Counted from the first letter of the stretch, positions 18,546 through 28,285 are shown. The stretch: 64,000 nucleotides of DNA from Eikenella glucosivorans (GCF_016025525.2 NZ_JACSGR010000002.1:340337-404336), one strand, 5' to 3'. Notes: generated by a model from the sequence alone, not told the origin. Numbers and translations are program-made.

Positions 18546-18622
18546 TTTTAGCTTCGCAGAAACTCCACCTTGCTTCGCAAGACATCGGTCCACTTCGTTG
18601 AAGCTGCACTTTCAGGTAGCCT
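18546..18622. repeat. DUS-capped structured repeat (full copy)
   Basis: TTTTAGCTTCGCAGAAACTC, central hairpin CTTGC-TTC-GCAAG (18569-18581), ACATCGG, CACTTCGTTGAAGCTGC, then CTTTCAGGTAGCC. It lies between the FGE-like gene and the frameshifted SDR gene. Confidence 0.87.
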
Positions 18623-18636
18623 TTATGTTGGCAGGC

Positions 18637-19457
18637 TTACTCTTCTGCGCCCCACCAAAACTTCGCCGTCGCGCCGCCGTCGATTAAGAAATCGCTGCCG
18701 GTGATGTACGCGCCGCGCTCGTCCATCATCAGCTCGGCCAGATTGGCGATTTCGTCGGGCGTGCCGCCGCGTCCCACCGGCAGGGCGGCGAGCATGGCGC
18801 GGTAGAAGTCTTTGCGTTCGCCGTTCAGTTCGTCGTTGGCCAGCGGCGTGTGGATGATGCCCGCGCTGATGCAGTTCACGCGCGCGCCGCGTTTGCCCCA
18901 TTCCACCGCCTGTGCCGCCACGCGCAGGGCGTTGCCGCGTTTGGAGAGCTGGTAGGCGCGCAGGCTGTCGTCCACCCCTTTGATAAACGGCAAATCCAGC
19001 AGTTCTTCGGCGGGCGTGAGCGCGAGGGCGCGGTTTTGTTCCACCGTGAGCGGCTCCAAGCGGTGCGACGACTGCGAACCAATCATCACCGCGCTGCCGC
19101 CGCGCGCGATGACCTTGCCGAACTCTTCCAGCAAAACCGCCGTGCCGTACAAATCCACCTTGAACAGCAGTGCGGCGGATGCCTGCGAGGGCGACACGCC
19201 GGCGGTGTTGATGACGCGGGTGATTCGCCCAGTTTGGCGGCAAAATCCACCACGTTGCGGATGGCTTCGCGGTTGGACACGTCGCAGGCGACGGTGTGTA
19301 CGCTATATCCGGCGTTACGCAGTTCTTCGGCCTGGCGTTCGGCGTTTTCCGGTTTCAGGTCGGCCAGCACCAGTTCGCGGCCAACGGACACGCGGCGGGC
19401 GATGGCGACGCCGATGGCGCCCGAACCGACGAGTACGGTTACTTGTTTTTGGGGCAT
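18637..19457 (-). pseudogene. SDR oxidoreductase, frameshifted
   Basis: A classical short-chain dehydrogenase split by one frameshift. The first part (from 19457) has the cofactor loop VGSGAIGVAIA, then ACDVSN. The second frame (down to 18637) continues with INTAGVSPSQAS, the catalytic serine region MIGSQSSH, the active site YQLSK and ITGSDFLIDGG. The two frames join if one base (an A in the GGCGAATC stretch, near 19227) is restored, giving KLGEITRVINTAG. Substrate unknown. With the SUKH pseudogene this makes two one-base disruptions within 2.5 kb. Confidence 0.82.
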
Positions 19458-19779
19458 TTTTCTGCTCCTTGGGTTTGAGTGATGGAGGGAATGGGTGCAT
19501 TCTACGCCGGTGGCGGCACGGGATTAAGCCGTATCGAGTACTTAGGCTTATGAGTGCGGTTCACGAATCAAGGCTACCTGAAAAAGGAAAACCAGGTTTT
19601 GGCTGCATTGCAGCGTTAAATTTCGCGTGGCGGCAAGCCCGCCTGCTTCAGGCACTCCGTTTTCATTTTGCCGAAGCTGATGTTTTCAGGTAGCCCCTAA
19701 TAGGTGGGGCTACCTGAAAGCCGCCGCCGTTCGCTATATAATGCCGCCGTTCTCCCACCCACCAATCATTTGCCACACC
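19458..19779. other. intergenic region upstream of anmK
   Basis: A 322-base gap with no gene. It holds DUS copies near 19571, 19684 and 19710, and a diverged structured-repeat relative around 19612-19690. A plausible -10 hexamer TATAAT at 19737-19742 lies 38 bases before the anmK start. Confidence 0.55.
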
Positions 19780-20880
19780 ATGACCCAACACTACATCGGC
19801 CTGATGTCCGGCACCAGCATGGACGGCGTGGACGCCGTGTTGGCCGCGCTCGACGGCACGCGCTGGCAGGGCGCGCTCGGCCACTTTTCCGTGCCCTACG
19901 GCAGCGATTTGCGCCAACGCCTGCTCGCGCTGCAAGATGCCGGCGCCAATGAAATCCACCGCAGCGAAATGCTGGCGCAAGAGCTGGCGCGGCTCAACGC
20001 CCAAGCCGTGCACGGCCTGCTCGCGCAGCAAAAGCTTGCCCCCGGCGATATTGCCGCCATCGGCGCGCACGGCCAAACTATCCGCCACGCCCCCGAGCAC
20101 AGCTACACCGTGCAGCTCATCAACCTGCCGCTCCTGGCCGAGCTCACCGGCATCGACACCGTCGGCGATTTCCGCCGCCGCGACATGGCCGGCGGCGGGC
20201 AGGGCGCCCCACTGGTGCCCGCCTTCCACCAGGCCGTGTTCGGCAGCCCCGAGCACAGCCGCGTGGTGCTCAACATCGGCGGCATCGCCAACATCAGCGT
20301 GCTGCAGCCCGGCACACCCCCGCACGGCTTCGACACCGGCCCCGGCAATATGCTGGCCGATGCCTATATGCAGCAGCATTTCGGCCAAGATTGCGACCGC
20401 AACGGCGAGCTTGCCCGCACAGGGCGCGTCATTCCCGAGCTACTGCACACCCTGCTTGAGCACCCCTATTTCCGCCGCACCCCGCCCAAAAGCACCGGCC
20501 GCGATCTTTTTTCCTATGGCTGGCTGCAAGGCTACCTGAAACCTCACTACGGCCCGCCCCACATCGTGCGCACGCTCAATGCCTTCACCGCGCAAACCAT
20601 TGCCGACGCCATTGCCGCGCACGCCACCGATGCGCGCGAAGTGTTCGCCTGCGGTGGTGGTGTGTTCAACCCCGTGCTGATGGGCGAGATCGCCGAACGG
20701 CTCGCCGCCTTCGGCATCCGCACCGCCGACACCAACGAGCTCGCCCTGCCGCCGCAATGGGTGGAAGCCGCTGCCTTCGCCTGGCTCGCCGCCTGCCGCC
20801 TCCACCGCCAACCCGGCAACCCGCACGCCGCCACCGGTGCCGCCCGGCCATATATTCTCGGCGCCTGGCATTGCGCGTGA
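19780..20880 (+). CDS. anmK: anhydro-N-acetylmuramic acid kinase
   Basis: A 366-residue kinase that opens and phosphorylates 1,6-anhydro-MurNAc in peptidoglycan recycling. The family N-terminus IGLMSGTSMDGVDAVL gives the phosphate-binding loop. GAHGQTIRHAP, then the NIGGIANIS and DTGPGNMLADA motifs, complete the hexokinase-like fold. ATG at 19780 was chosen over one 39 bases upstream because AnmK proteins start close to this point. A DUS around 20528 is translated as GYLK. This activity complements the lytic transglycosylase at 46561, which makes anhydro-muropeptides. Confidence 0.95.
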   Translation: MTQHYIGLMSGTSMDGVDAVLAALDGTRWQGALGHFSVPYGSDLRQRLLALQDAGANEIHRSEMLAQELARLNAQAVHGLLAQQKLAPGDIAAIGAHGQTIRHAPEHSYTVQLINLPLLAELTGIDTVGDFRRRDMAGGGQGAPLVPAFHQAVFGSPEHSRVVLNIGGIANISVLQPGTPPHGFDTGPGNMLADAYMQQHFGQDCDRNGELARTGRVIPELLHTLLEHPYFRRTPPKSTGRDLFSYGWLQGYLKPHYGPPHIVRTLNAFTAQTIADAIAAHATDAREVFACGGGVFNPVLMGEIAERLAAFGIRTADTNELALPPQWVEAAAFAWLAACRLHRQPGNPHAATGAARPYILGAWHCA

Positions 20881-21241
20881 AAGGTTGTTTTGCGGGCACA
20901 CAAGTTTTCAGGTAGCCTCTGCCGTGTGCGGGAGGCTACCTGAAAATTTGGGCGCAACAAGCATCGCCACGGATACGTTTTAAGGCTACCTGAAAAATCG
21001 CCGGCAGATATTTCAGGTAGCCTTAGTTGCAAACGGATGAATGTATAAGCATTTAAATAACAATAAATTGAGTGCGGGTAGATTGTCAGGTGCCAAATAA
21101 CCTTGGCGGCGGCTGTGGTTATTTATCGACAGTCTGGCAGGTAATAAGAATTAAATCTATTTGCATGGTTTTGCAAACGTTTATAATGCGCCGCGCTATC
21201 TGTATTGCTTTATCTATTCTATTTAATTTAAAGGGAAAATC
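20881..21241. other. regulatory region before the TonB receptor
   Basis: A 361-base region without a gene. The first half has four DUS copies (about 20908, 20931, 20980, 21010) forming two potential hairpins that end anmK transcription. The second half is distinctly A/T-rich, including AATAAGAATTAAATC near 21143, which could hold a Fur site, although no clear canonical box is present. Confidence 0.5.
21159..21187 (+). promoter_or_regulatory. promoter of the TonB receptor gene
   Basis: The -10 hexamer TATAAT (21182-21187) is perfect. A weak -35 (TTTGCA or TTGCAT) lies 15-16 bases upstream. The start codon follows 54 bases later. A weak -35 would suit regulated expression, for example derepression under iron limitation. 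Confidence 0.5.
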
Positions 21242-23485
21242 ATGCAGCAACCGTTCAAACTCAGCCTCATCGCCGCCCTGCTGGCTGCCGCCGCACCGGC
21301 CTGGGCCGACCAAAGCACCGAACCCGCTAATACGGCCGAGCTGGAAACCATCCAAGTTACCTCGCGCAACCGTAGCACCCGCACCGAAAACAGAAACAGC
21401 TACACCACCTCCGCCATGCGCACCACCACCGGCCTGGCTCTGTCGCCCAAGGAAACGCCGCAATCGGTGAGCGTGATTACCAAGACCCAGTTGGACGACC
21501 AAAATATCAGCCGCATCGAAGACGCGCTGAAAACCACCACCGGCGTGAATGTGTTCCGCGACAGCAACCGCTTCCGCTTCCAGTCGCGCGGCTTCTATAT
21601 CAACCGCATTGAAGAAGACGGCATGGCGGTAACGGTGAGCGGCTCGATGTTGAACACCAATGCCGATCCGCACAGCCAAACTGATTTGGCAATTTACGAC
21701 CACATCGAAGTGGTGCGCGGTGCGACCGGCCTGACTCAAGGCAACGGCGAACCGGGCGGCACCATCAATGTAGTGCGCAAACGTCCGACTTCTATGAGGC
21801 AGGCCAGCGCCAGCATCAGTGCTGATCGGTTCGGCAGCGTGCGCGGCGTGGGTGATTTCTCCGGCGCACTCAACGAAGCCCGTACCGTGCGCGGCCGCGC
21901 CGTGGTGGCAGCCGAACGCAGCGACTCATTCAAAGATGTAGTGGATGGCCGAAAATACGTTCTCTACGGCGTATTGGATGCCGACCTTGGCGAAAACACC
22001 AAAGCCACCATCAGTGCCACCTATCAAAACGAGCATTCCGTTCCCGACCGCTACGGTGTGCCGATGGCATTGGGTGGCCGTGATGCCGGTTTCTCGCGCA
22101 AAACTTTCCTGGGTGCCGACTGGAACACAGAGGAAACCAGCAAGCTCAATTTATTCGGTGAAGTGGAATACCGCTTCAACGAAGACTGGAAACTGACCGG
22201 CAAAGTCAATTACACGAAATCCCGCTACATGACCGAATGGGCGGCTTTGGGCAATACTGCCACTACGTATACCGGCCTGCCGGCAGACGGCACGCTGGCG
22301 GTGAGCGGCCGTGACACGCGCATGGACAACAACGGCTCCCAATTCGGCCTCCAAGCCAACTTGGTCGGCAAATACAGGCTGCTTAATCGCGAACATGATG
22401 TATTCGTTACCCTGAACCATACCCGCGAAAAACTGCACGCCCACTGGCGCCAGCACACAAGCACCGCCAATTTCAACGCCTATGACTTCCACCACAACAT
22501 TGTCTATCCTGATTTCAACACCGGCCCTTACCGTTTTCACGAATATGAGGATTACACCCTGACCACGCAGGGCATTGCTGCCGGCACGCGCTTTAATATT
22601 CTAGATAACCTGCACCTGATTGCCGGCACACGCTACACCCGCTGGAAGAGCGATTATCACGACCGCTATGCCGGTACGAGCGGCGTATGGACTTACGAGC
22701 CCAACTACAAAACCAAAAACCGCTTCGTTCCTTATTTCGGCCTGACTTGGGACATCACTCCCAACCACAGCCTGTATGCCAGCTACACTCAAATTTTCAA
22801 TCCGCACCTGAGTGCGAGAGATGCGGTGGGTAAGCCCCTGAGCCCAATGACCGGTACCAATATCGAAGTGGGCTGGAAGGCCGACTGGTTCGGTGACAAC
22901 AGCCTCAATACCGCACTGGCGCTGTTCCACATTATCCAGAAAAACCGTTCCATCGGTTCCGCCGACCGCAGCCCCTATACCGGCCGTTACTACAACATTC
23001 CGTTGGGGCGCATCCAAAGCCACGGTTTTGATGCCGAAATTTCAGGTAGCCTTAACGAAAACTGGAAAATCTTTGCCGGCTATACGTTCAACACCAGCAA
23101 ATACCGCACAACCGAAGGCTCGCAGGCATATTTCCAAGAAGGCGCCAACTACAACAGCTGGACGCCGAAGCATATGTTCCGGCTTTATACCAGCTACCGT
23201 CTGCCGTTCGGTGAACGCAGGTGGACAATCGGCGGCGGTGTGAGCGCGCAGAGTAAAACCGGCAATCTGTATACCGGCACCTTGCAAAGCAGCACCCAGG
23301 GCGGCTATGCCTTGTGGAATGCCAACGTGCAGTACGAGTTCAACGACCACATTAAGCTGAGCCTGATCGGCACCAACCTGACCGACAAGCGCTATTACGA
23401 AAACAATCGTGTGCGCACTCGTGGTATCAACAACTTCTTTGGCGAACCGCGCAACATCATGCTTAAGCTTGATTGGAAGCTGTAA
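21242..23485 (+). CDS. TonB-dependent siderophore receptor
   Basis: A 747-residue outer-membrane receptor. A Sec signal peptide is at residues 1-22 (ending AWA-D). The TonB-box-like segment ETIQVTS comes next, then the plug domain (ETPQSVSVITKTQL, IYDHIEVVRGATGL, GTINVVRKRP) and a 22-strand barrel ending in the outer-membrane C-terminal signal NIMLKLDWKL. It belongs to the FhuE/FpvA-like siderophore receptor group; the ligand cannot be told. A DUS at about 23040 is translated as ISGSL. No siderophore synthesis or ABC transporter genes are adjacent. Confidence 0.93.
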   Translation: MQQPFKLSLIAALLAAAAPAWADQSTEPANTAELETIQVTSRNRSTRTENRNSYTTSAMRTTTGLALSPKETPQSVSVITKTQLDDQNISRIEDALKTTTGVNVFRDSNRFRFQSRGFYINRIEEDGMAVTVSGSMLNTNADPHSQTDLAIYDHIEVVRGATGLTQGNGEPGGTINVVRKRPTSMRQASASISADRFGSVRGVGDFSGALNEARTVRGRAVVAAERSDSFKDVVDGRKYVLYGVLDADLGENTKATISATYQNEHSVPDRYGVPMALGGRDAGFSRKTFLGADWNTEETSKLNLFGEVEYRFNEDWKLTGKVNYTKSRYMTEWAALGNTATTYTGLPADGTLAVSGRDTRMDNNGSQFGLQANLVGKYRLLNREHDVFVTLNHTREKLHAHWRQHTSTANFNAYDFHHNIVYPDFNTGPYRFHEYEDYTLTTQGIAAGTRFNILDNLHLIAGTRYTRWKSDYHDRYAGTSGVWTYEPNYKTKNRFVPYFGLTWDITPNHSLYASYTQIFNPHLSARDAVGKPLSPMTGTNIEVGWKADWFGDNSLNTALALFHIIQKNRSIGSADRSPYTGRYYNIPLGRIQSHGFDAEISGSLNENWKIFAGYTFNTSKYRTTEGSQAYFQEGANYNSWTPKHMFRLYTSYRLPFGERRWTIGGGVSAQSKTGNLYTGTLQSSTQGGYALWNANVQYEFNDHIKLSLIGTNLTDKRYYENNRVRTRGINNFFGEPRNIMLKLDWKL

Positions 23486-23503
23486 GGCAAACGCTTAGGC
23501 AAC

Positions 23504-23561
23504 AAAAAGGCTACCTGAAACCCGCTTCCGCAAAGAAGCTGAGGTTTTCAGGTAGCCTTTT
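23504..23561. terminator. bidirectional DUS-pair terminator
   Basis: AAAAAGGCTACCTGAAA and TTTTCAGGTAGCCTTT lie between the convergent TonB receptor and CsbD-like genes. T-tracts follow on both strands (CCTTTTA on plus, CCTTTTTG on minus), so it can end both transcripts. Confidence 0.75.
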
Positions 23562-23576
23562 ATACGGGCTGGCGGC

Positions 23577-23822
23577 TTAGAACTTGCCTTTGATGTCGTT
23601 GATTAAGCCTTCGGCTTTGCCTTTGGCTTCGCTCACCAGCTCTTCGGCGGATTTCTTGCCTTTCTCCAGCACTTCGGCGGCCTGTTTTTCCACGTCGGCA
23701 ATGGCCTCTTTGGCTTTGCCCACGCCTTCCTGAATCAGGCCTTCGGCTTGCAGCTTGCCGCTGCCCACGGCATCGCCCACTTCTTTCTTCACTTTACCTA
23801 CGATTTCGTCAAAATTGCTCAT
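23577..23822 (-). CDS. CsbD-like stress protein
   Basis: An 81-residue, highly charged, alanine- and lysine-rich protein resembling the CsbD/YjbJ family of small abundant stress proteins. It is almost wholly helical with repeated KAKEAI/KGKAEG-type segments and no cysteine. RBS AGGAG (AAGGAGTATCAGC) precedes the ATG. Function in the family is poorly known, possibly linked to general or osmotic stress. Confidence 0.75.
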   Translation of the reverse strand: MSNFDEIVGKVKKEVGDAVGSGKLQAEGLIQEGVGKAKEAIADVEKQAAEVLEKGKKSAEELVSEAKGKAEGLINDIKGKF

Positions 23823-23946
23823 GCTGATACTCCTTAGTAATGAGTGTGGATGGGAGCGCTTAATATAAACTGTGCGGGCGGCGGCGTAAAACCGATTAAC
23901 GCGGCTTTACGGTTTGCTTTGGATGCGCGCGTTGCCCCGCAAACCA

Positions 23947-23987
23947 AAGGCTACCTGAAAACCGTGTTGCAGTTTTCAGGTAGCCTT
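23947..23987. terminator. inverted DUS pair after the ABM gene
   Basis: AAAGGCTACCTGAAAA and TTTTCAGGTAGCCTTT with a 10-base spacer. It lies 15 bases after the stop codon of the minus-strand ABM gene and upstream of the CsbD-like gene. Confidence 0.65.
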
Positions 23988-24004
23988 TGGTTTGGCAGGG
24001 GTGC

Positions 24005-24292
24005 TTACTTAATCTGGGTGTAGAGCTGGATCACGGGCGGTTTTTCGCAGGCTTCCACCAGGATGGGCACGATGCGGGTGAAGTGGGCGGAGGCGGAATG
24101 GGTGTCGAGTACGGCTTGGTTTTGCCACAGCTCGATGAAGCTCACTTGGTTGGGCTGCTGGGTGTTTTGGTAGAGGTGGTAGGAGAGGCAGCCGTTTTCT
24201 TTGCGGGTTTCGGCAATCAGCTCGTCGCAATGCTTGAGGAAGGCGTCGAGCTGGGCGGGTTTGACTTCGAATTGGGCTACTACGGTAATCAT
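24005..24292 (-). CDS. ABM-family monooxygenase-like protein
   Basis: A 95-residue single-domain protein with the ferredoxin-like fold of the antibiotic-biosynthesis-monooxygenase family (TVVAQFEVKPAQLDAFL, ETRKENGCLSYHLYQN, FIELWQNQAVLDTH, then the HFTRIVP helix). Relatives such as YgiN act on quinols; others bind heme or have unknown roles. A YgiN-like quinol monooxygenase is the best guess. RBS AGGAGACATCC upstream of ATG. Confidence 0.82.
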   Translation of the reverse strand: MITVVAQFEVKPAQLDAFLKHCDELIAETRKENGCLSYHLYQNTQQPNQVSFIELWQNQAVLDTHSASAHFTRIVPILVEACEKPPVIQLYTQIK

Positions 24293-24362
24293 GGATGTCT
24301 CCTTGATGGTGGTTGGAAAAGGGAAGGCAAAATACAGGCTACCTGAAAATATTGCAAATGGT

Positions 24363-24429
24363 TTTTCGCTTCGCAGAAATTGGCGGAGCGTGTTTGCACT
24401 CCGTTGAAGCGGATGTTTTCAGGTAGCCT
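24363..24429. repeat. DUS-capped structured repeat (diverged copy)
   Basis: TTTCGCTTCGCAGAAATTGG, a central GGAGCGTGTTTGCACTCC with GGAG/CTCC arms, GTTGAAGCGG, then TTTTCAGGTAGCC. The outer blocks are kept while the central hairpin has been replaced by a different one. Confidence 0.6.
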
Positions 24430-24445
24430 GTGCGGTTAGGGCTGA

Positions 24446-27298
24446 TTAGCCTTCATAGTGCTCGATGCTCGGGCAGGAGCAGACGAGGTGGCGGTCGCCG
24501 TATACGTCGTCGATGCGGTTCACGCTCGGCCAGAATTTGTTTTCGCGCACATAGGGCAGCGGATAAACGGCTTCTTCGCGGCTGTAGGCCCGGTTCCACT
24601 CGCCGGTTACGTCGGCGGCGGTGTGGGGGGCGTTCACCAGCGGGTTATCGTCTTTCGGCCATTCGCCGCGCTGTACTTTGAGCGCTTCCTGCTTGATCTG
24701 CTTCATGGCGGCGATGAAGCGGTCGAGCTCGGCCTTGCTTTCGCTCTCGGTGGGCTCGATCATCAGCGTGCCGACCACGGGGAAGGACATGGTGGGCGAA
24801 TGGAAGCCGTAGTCCATCAGGCGTTTGGCGATGTCCAGCTCGGTGATGCCGCTTTCGGCTTTGAGCGGGCGCAGGTCGATGATGCACTCGTGCGCCACGC
24901 GGCCGTTTTTGCCGGTGTAGAGCACGGGGTAGTCGGCGGAGAGCTGTTTGGCCACGTAGTTGGCGTTGAGCAGCGCGGTTTCTGTGGCGCGGCGCAGGCC
25001 GTCGGCGCCCATCATGCTGATGTACATCCAAGTAATCGGCAGGATGCTGGCGGAACCATACGGGGCGGCGGCCACGGCGCTCATGCCGGGCGTGAAGCCT
25101 TCCACGGGGGCGACTGCGTGGCTCGGGGCGTAGGGGGCGAGGTGGGCTTTGAGGCCGATGGGGCCCATGCCGGGGCCGCCGCCGCCGTGCGGAACGCAGA
25201 AGGTTTTGTGCAGATTCATGTGCAGCACGTCGGCGCCCACTTCGGCGGGTTGCATGATGCCGACTTGGGCGTTCATGTTGGCGCCGTCCATGTACACCTG
25301 GCCGCCGTTTTCGTGGATGATGCGGCAGATGTCGCGGATGCCTTCTTCATACACGCCGTGGGTGGAGGGATAGGTGATCATCAGCGCGCCGAGGGTGTCT
25401 TTGTGCTGCTCGGCTTTGGCTTTGAGGTCGGTGATGTCTACGTTGCCGTGTTCGTCGGTGTCCACAATCACAATCTGCATGCCGGCCATGTGGGCGGTGG
25501 CGGGGTTGGTGCCGTGGGCGGAACGCGGAATCAGGCACACGTTGCGCTCGGGGTGGCCTTGCGCTTCGTGGTAGCGGCGGATGGTGATCATGCCGGTGTA
25601 TTCGCCTTGCGCGCCGGAATTGGGCTGGATGCAGACGGCGTCAAACCCGGTTACGGCTTTGAGCTGCTCTTGCAGGCCGTGAATCATTTTCAGGTAGCCT
25701 TGAGCCTGCTCGCGCGGGGCGAAGGGGTGGATTTCGGTGAACTCGGGCCAGGTGATGGGAATCATCTCGCTGGTGGCGTTCAGCTTCATGGTGCAGGAGC
25801 CGAGCGAAATCATGCTGCGGTTCATGGCCAGGTCGCGTTCTTCCAGTTTTTTCAGGTAGCGCAGCATTTCGTGTTCGGTGTGGTAGCTGTTGAACACGGG
25901 GTGTTGCAGGATGTCGCCTTGGCGCTGGAGTTTTTCAGGTAGCCTGCTGGCCGGGGCGTTTTCGGGCAGGGCGGCAGCCTTGCCGGTGAAGAGTTCGGCC
26001 AGCTGGGCAAATTCTTCGGCAGTGGAGGTTTCGCTGAAGGCGGCGGCCAGCACCTGATCGCCGATGCGCAGCAGGTTGTAGCCTTTGTCCAGCGCTTTCT
26101 GATACACGGCGTCGGCCTGGGCCTTGCCGCCGAAATCTACGGCCACGGTGTCGAAGAACACGGAATGGAGCACCTTGCAGCCGGCTGCCTGCAACACGTC
26201 GGCAAAGGCGGAGGCCAGCGCGTGGATGCGGCAGGCGATGCGTTTTACACCTTCGGGGCCGTGATACACGGCATACATGCCGGCGAGGTTGGCCAGCAAT
26301 ACCTGCGAGGTACAGATATTGGAATTGGCTTTTTCGCGGCGGATATGCTGTTCGCGGGTTTGCAAAGCCATACGCAGCGCCGGTTTGCCTTTGGCATCCA
26401 CGGATACGCCGATGATGCGGCCGGGGGCGGAGCGTTTATCTTTGTCTTTGAAGGCGAAATAAGCGGCGTGCGGACCGCCGAAGCCCATCGGGATGCCGAA
26501 GCGCTGGGTGCTGCCCAAGGCGATGTCGGCACCCAATTCTGCCGGCGCTTTCAAGAGTACGAGGCTCATGATGTCGGCCGCCACGGCCACAATTGCGCCT
26601 TTGGCTTTCACAGCGGCAATCACGTCGGCCAGGTCGGCCACGTCGCCGTCTTTGCCCACATATTGGAACAGGGCGCCGAAGTATTCGCCGTTGCGTGCGG
26701 TGTCGAAATTACCGACCACCAGCTCGAAGCCGAAGAATTTGGCGCGGGTTTTGATGACGTCGAGCGTTTGCGGGTACACGCGCTCGTCCACAAAGAATTG
26801 GTTGGATTTGGATTTGCCCACGCGGCGCGCCATGGCCATGGCTTCTGCGGCGGCAGTGGCTTCGTCCAGCAGGGAGGCGCCGGCCAGTTCGAAGCCGGTG
26901 AGGTCGAGGCACACTTGCTGGAAGTTTAGCAGGGCTTCGAGGCGGCCTTGCGAGATTTCGGCCTGATAGGGGGTGTAGGCGGTGTACCAGCCCGGGTTTT
27001 CCAGTACGTTGCGCAGGATGACGTTGGGCAGGCGGGTGGGGTAGTAGCCCAGCCCGATGTAGCTTTTGTTGATGCGGTTTTCGGCGGCGATGCCTTTGAG
27101 TTTGCCCAAGGCTTCGGCTTCGCTCAGGGCTTCGGGCAGCTTGATGGTGCCGGGCATGCGCACGTTGTGCGGCACGGTGTTTTTCAGGAAGCTGTCGATG
27201 TCTTTTTCGCCCAGTGCGGCCAGGAGTGCGGCTCGGTCGGGCAGGCTGAGGTGGCGTCCGACAAAGTCGTTGCCGTGGAAGAGTTCGTTAAACTTCAT
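24446..27298 (-). CDS. gcvP: glycine dehydrogenase (decarboxylating), P-protein
   Basis: A 950-residue PLP enzyme of the glycine cleavage system that decarboxylates glycine and passes the aminomethyl group to lipoylated GcvH. The PLP lysine lies in HMNLHKTFCVPHGGGGPG; two homologous halves are visible, as in single-chain P-proteins. RBS AAAGGATGCAGAAAC before ATG. DUS copies inside the gene encode GYLK near 25690 and RLPEK near 25937, with a one-base variant near 25850. gcvT and gcvH are not adjacent. Confidence 0.97.
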   Translation of the reverse strand: MKFNELFHGNDFVGRHLSLPDRAALLAALGEKDIDSFLKNTVPHNVRMPGTIKLPEALSEAEALGKLKGIAAENRINKSYIGLGYYPTRLPNVILRNVLENPGWYTAYTPYQAEISQGRLEALLNFQQVCLDLTGFELAGASLLDEATAAAEAMAMARRVGKSKSNQFFVDERVYPQTLDVIKTRAKFFGFELVVGNFDTARNGEYFGALFQYVGKDGDVADLADVIAAVKAKGAIVAVAADIMSLVLLKAPAELGADIALGSTQRFGIPMGFGGPHAAYFAFKDKDKRSAPGRIIGVSVDAKGKPALRMALQTREQHIRREKANSNICTSQVLLANLAGMYAVYHGPEGVKRIACRIHALASAFADVLQAAGCKVLHSVFFDTVAVDFGGKAQADAVYQKALDKGYNLLRIGDQVLAAAFSETSTAEEFAQLAELFTGKAAALPENAPASRLPEKLQRQGDILQHPVFNSYHTEHEMLRYLKKLEERDLAMNRSMISLGSCTMKLNATSEMIPITWPEFTEIHPFAPREQAQGYLKMIHGLQEQLKAVTGFDAVCIQPNSGAQGEYTGMITIRRYHEAQGHPERNVCLIPRSAHGTNPATAHMAGMQIVIVDTDEHGNVDITDLKAKAEQHKDTLGALMITYPSTHGVYEEGIRDICRIIHENGGQVYMDGANMNAQVGIMQPAEVGADVLHMNLHKTFCVPHGGGGPGMGPIGLKAHLAPYAPSHAVAPVEGFTPGMSAVAAAPYGSASILPITWMYISMMGADGLRRATETALLNANYVAKQLSADYPVLYTGKNGRVAHECIIDLRPLKAESGITELDIAKRLMDYGFHSPTMSFPVVGTLMIEPTESESKAELDRFIAAMKQIKQEALKVQRGEWPKDDNPLVNAPHTAADVTGEWNRAYSREEAVYPLPYVRENKFWPSVNRIDDVYGDRHLVCSCPSIEHYEG

Positions 27299-27676
27299 GT
27301 TTCTGCATCCTTTCTACTGACTCAGGGTTGAGATGGAGGGGGATTGGAACAGACGGTTAACATTGTAGCGCAAAACGGACCAGCTGCGGCGGGCGGCGGG
27401 GGGAAATATTTTGTGTTGGGTCATGATAAGTTTAATAAACCGTTTGGGCGTGGCATTTTGTGCCGTGCGGGGGTGTGGGTTGTTGGCGGGGGTTGCGTGG
27501 TGGAACGATGGGGAAAATGTGATGTAGGCAGGTTTTCAGGTAGCCTTTTGGGTGTTTGGGCTACCTGAAAAATGGTTTTAGCAAGAGGGCTGGTGTATTG
27601 GCTGTTTGGGAAGGCGGCTTTTTGCTTGTGTTTTAAGCGGGGTTTTGTTTTTCAGGTAGCCTGAGATTTGGGGTAT
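27299..27676. other. intergenic region between gcvP and the Nudix gene
   Basis: A 378-base gap with no supported gene. It holds three DUS copies (27533, 27561, 27649), a possible minus-strand -10 (TACAAT near 27364) for gcvP, and otherwise G-rich sequence. I looked for a glycine riboswitch before gcvP and saw none of its conserved blocks. Confidence 0.5.
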
Positions 27677-28285
27677 TCAGCTGATTTGGCGGTAATCGGC
27701 ATGAATATGGGCGAGGCGGTAGAGGATGGCGGCGGTGGCGCCCCAGATGAGGCGGTGGTGATATTGCAGCACGGGCATGGCGGCGCTGAGGCCTTGGTGT
27801 TGGTAGGTTTCGAGGCGGTAGGAGGCGGGGTTGAGGGCGAGGCTGCTCGGCACGATGAAGGCTTCGGCCACTTCCTGCGGGTTGGGACGGCAGGCGGGCT
27901 GCCGGCGGGCGGTGGCGAGCACGGGGGTGACTTGGTAGCCGCTGGGCAGGTAGCTGGGCGGGAGGCTGCCGTGGATTTGCCAGATGCCGGGCGGGATGCC
28001 GAGCTCTTCTTGGGTTTCGCGCAGGGCGGCGGCGGTGTGGCCGGTGTCGGCGGGGTCGATTTGGCCGCCGGGGAAGGATATTTGGTTGCCGTGGTCGCGC
28101 AGGTTGCTGCTGCGCAGGGTGAGCAGGATGCCGCTGCCTTGGTCACTTGGCACGAAGCCGACGAGCACGGCGGCGGGGGTGAAGTGCGTGCGGAGTGGCT
28201 GCCAGATGAGGCGGCGCTGGCGGAAACTTTCGGGCTCGGGGGCGGTGGCGGCAAAGTTGAGGAAGGGGGCGGGATGGAAGGGCAT
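27677..28285 (-). CDS. NudL-like CoA pyrophosphatase (Nudix)
   Basis: A 202-residue Nudix hydrolase. The Nudix helix region is in FPGGQIDP...ALRETQEELGI, where the REtxEELG core binds metal. The preceding LTLRSSNLRDHGNQISFPGG matches the UPF0035/NudL subgroup (PCD1-like CoA diphosphatases) that splits CoA and its derivatives. A shorter in-frame start cannot be ruled out. The 3' end lies 13 bases before a DUS at 27650-27663. Confidence 0.85.
   Translation of the reverse strand: MPFHPAPFLNFAATAPEPESFRQRRLIWQPLRTHFTPAAVLVGFVPSDQGSGILLTLRSSNLRDHGNQISFPGGQIDPADTGHTAAALRETQEELGIPPGIWQIHGSLPPSYLPSGYQVTPVLATARRQPACRPNPQEVAEAFIVPSSLALNPASYRLETYQHQGLSAAMPVLQYHHRLIWGATAAILYRLAHIHADYRQIS

Noticed and set aside
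24458..25942. 494-codon open frame opposite gcvP
   Set aside because: Antisense shadow of GcvP due to GC-rich codon bias; no motif.
27299..27450. Glycine riboswitch before gcvP
   Set aside because: The conserved glycine aptamer blocks were not seen on the minus strand; only a possible -10 box and DUS copies.
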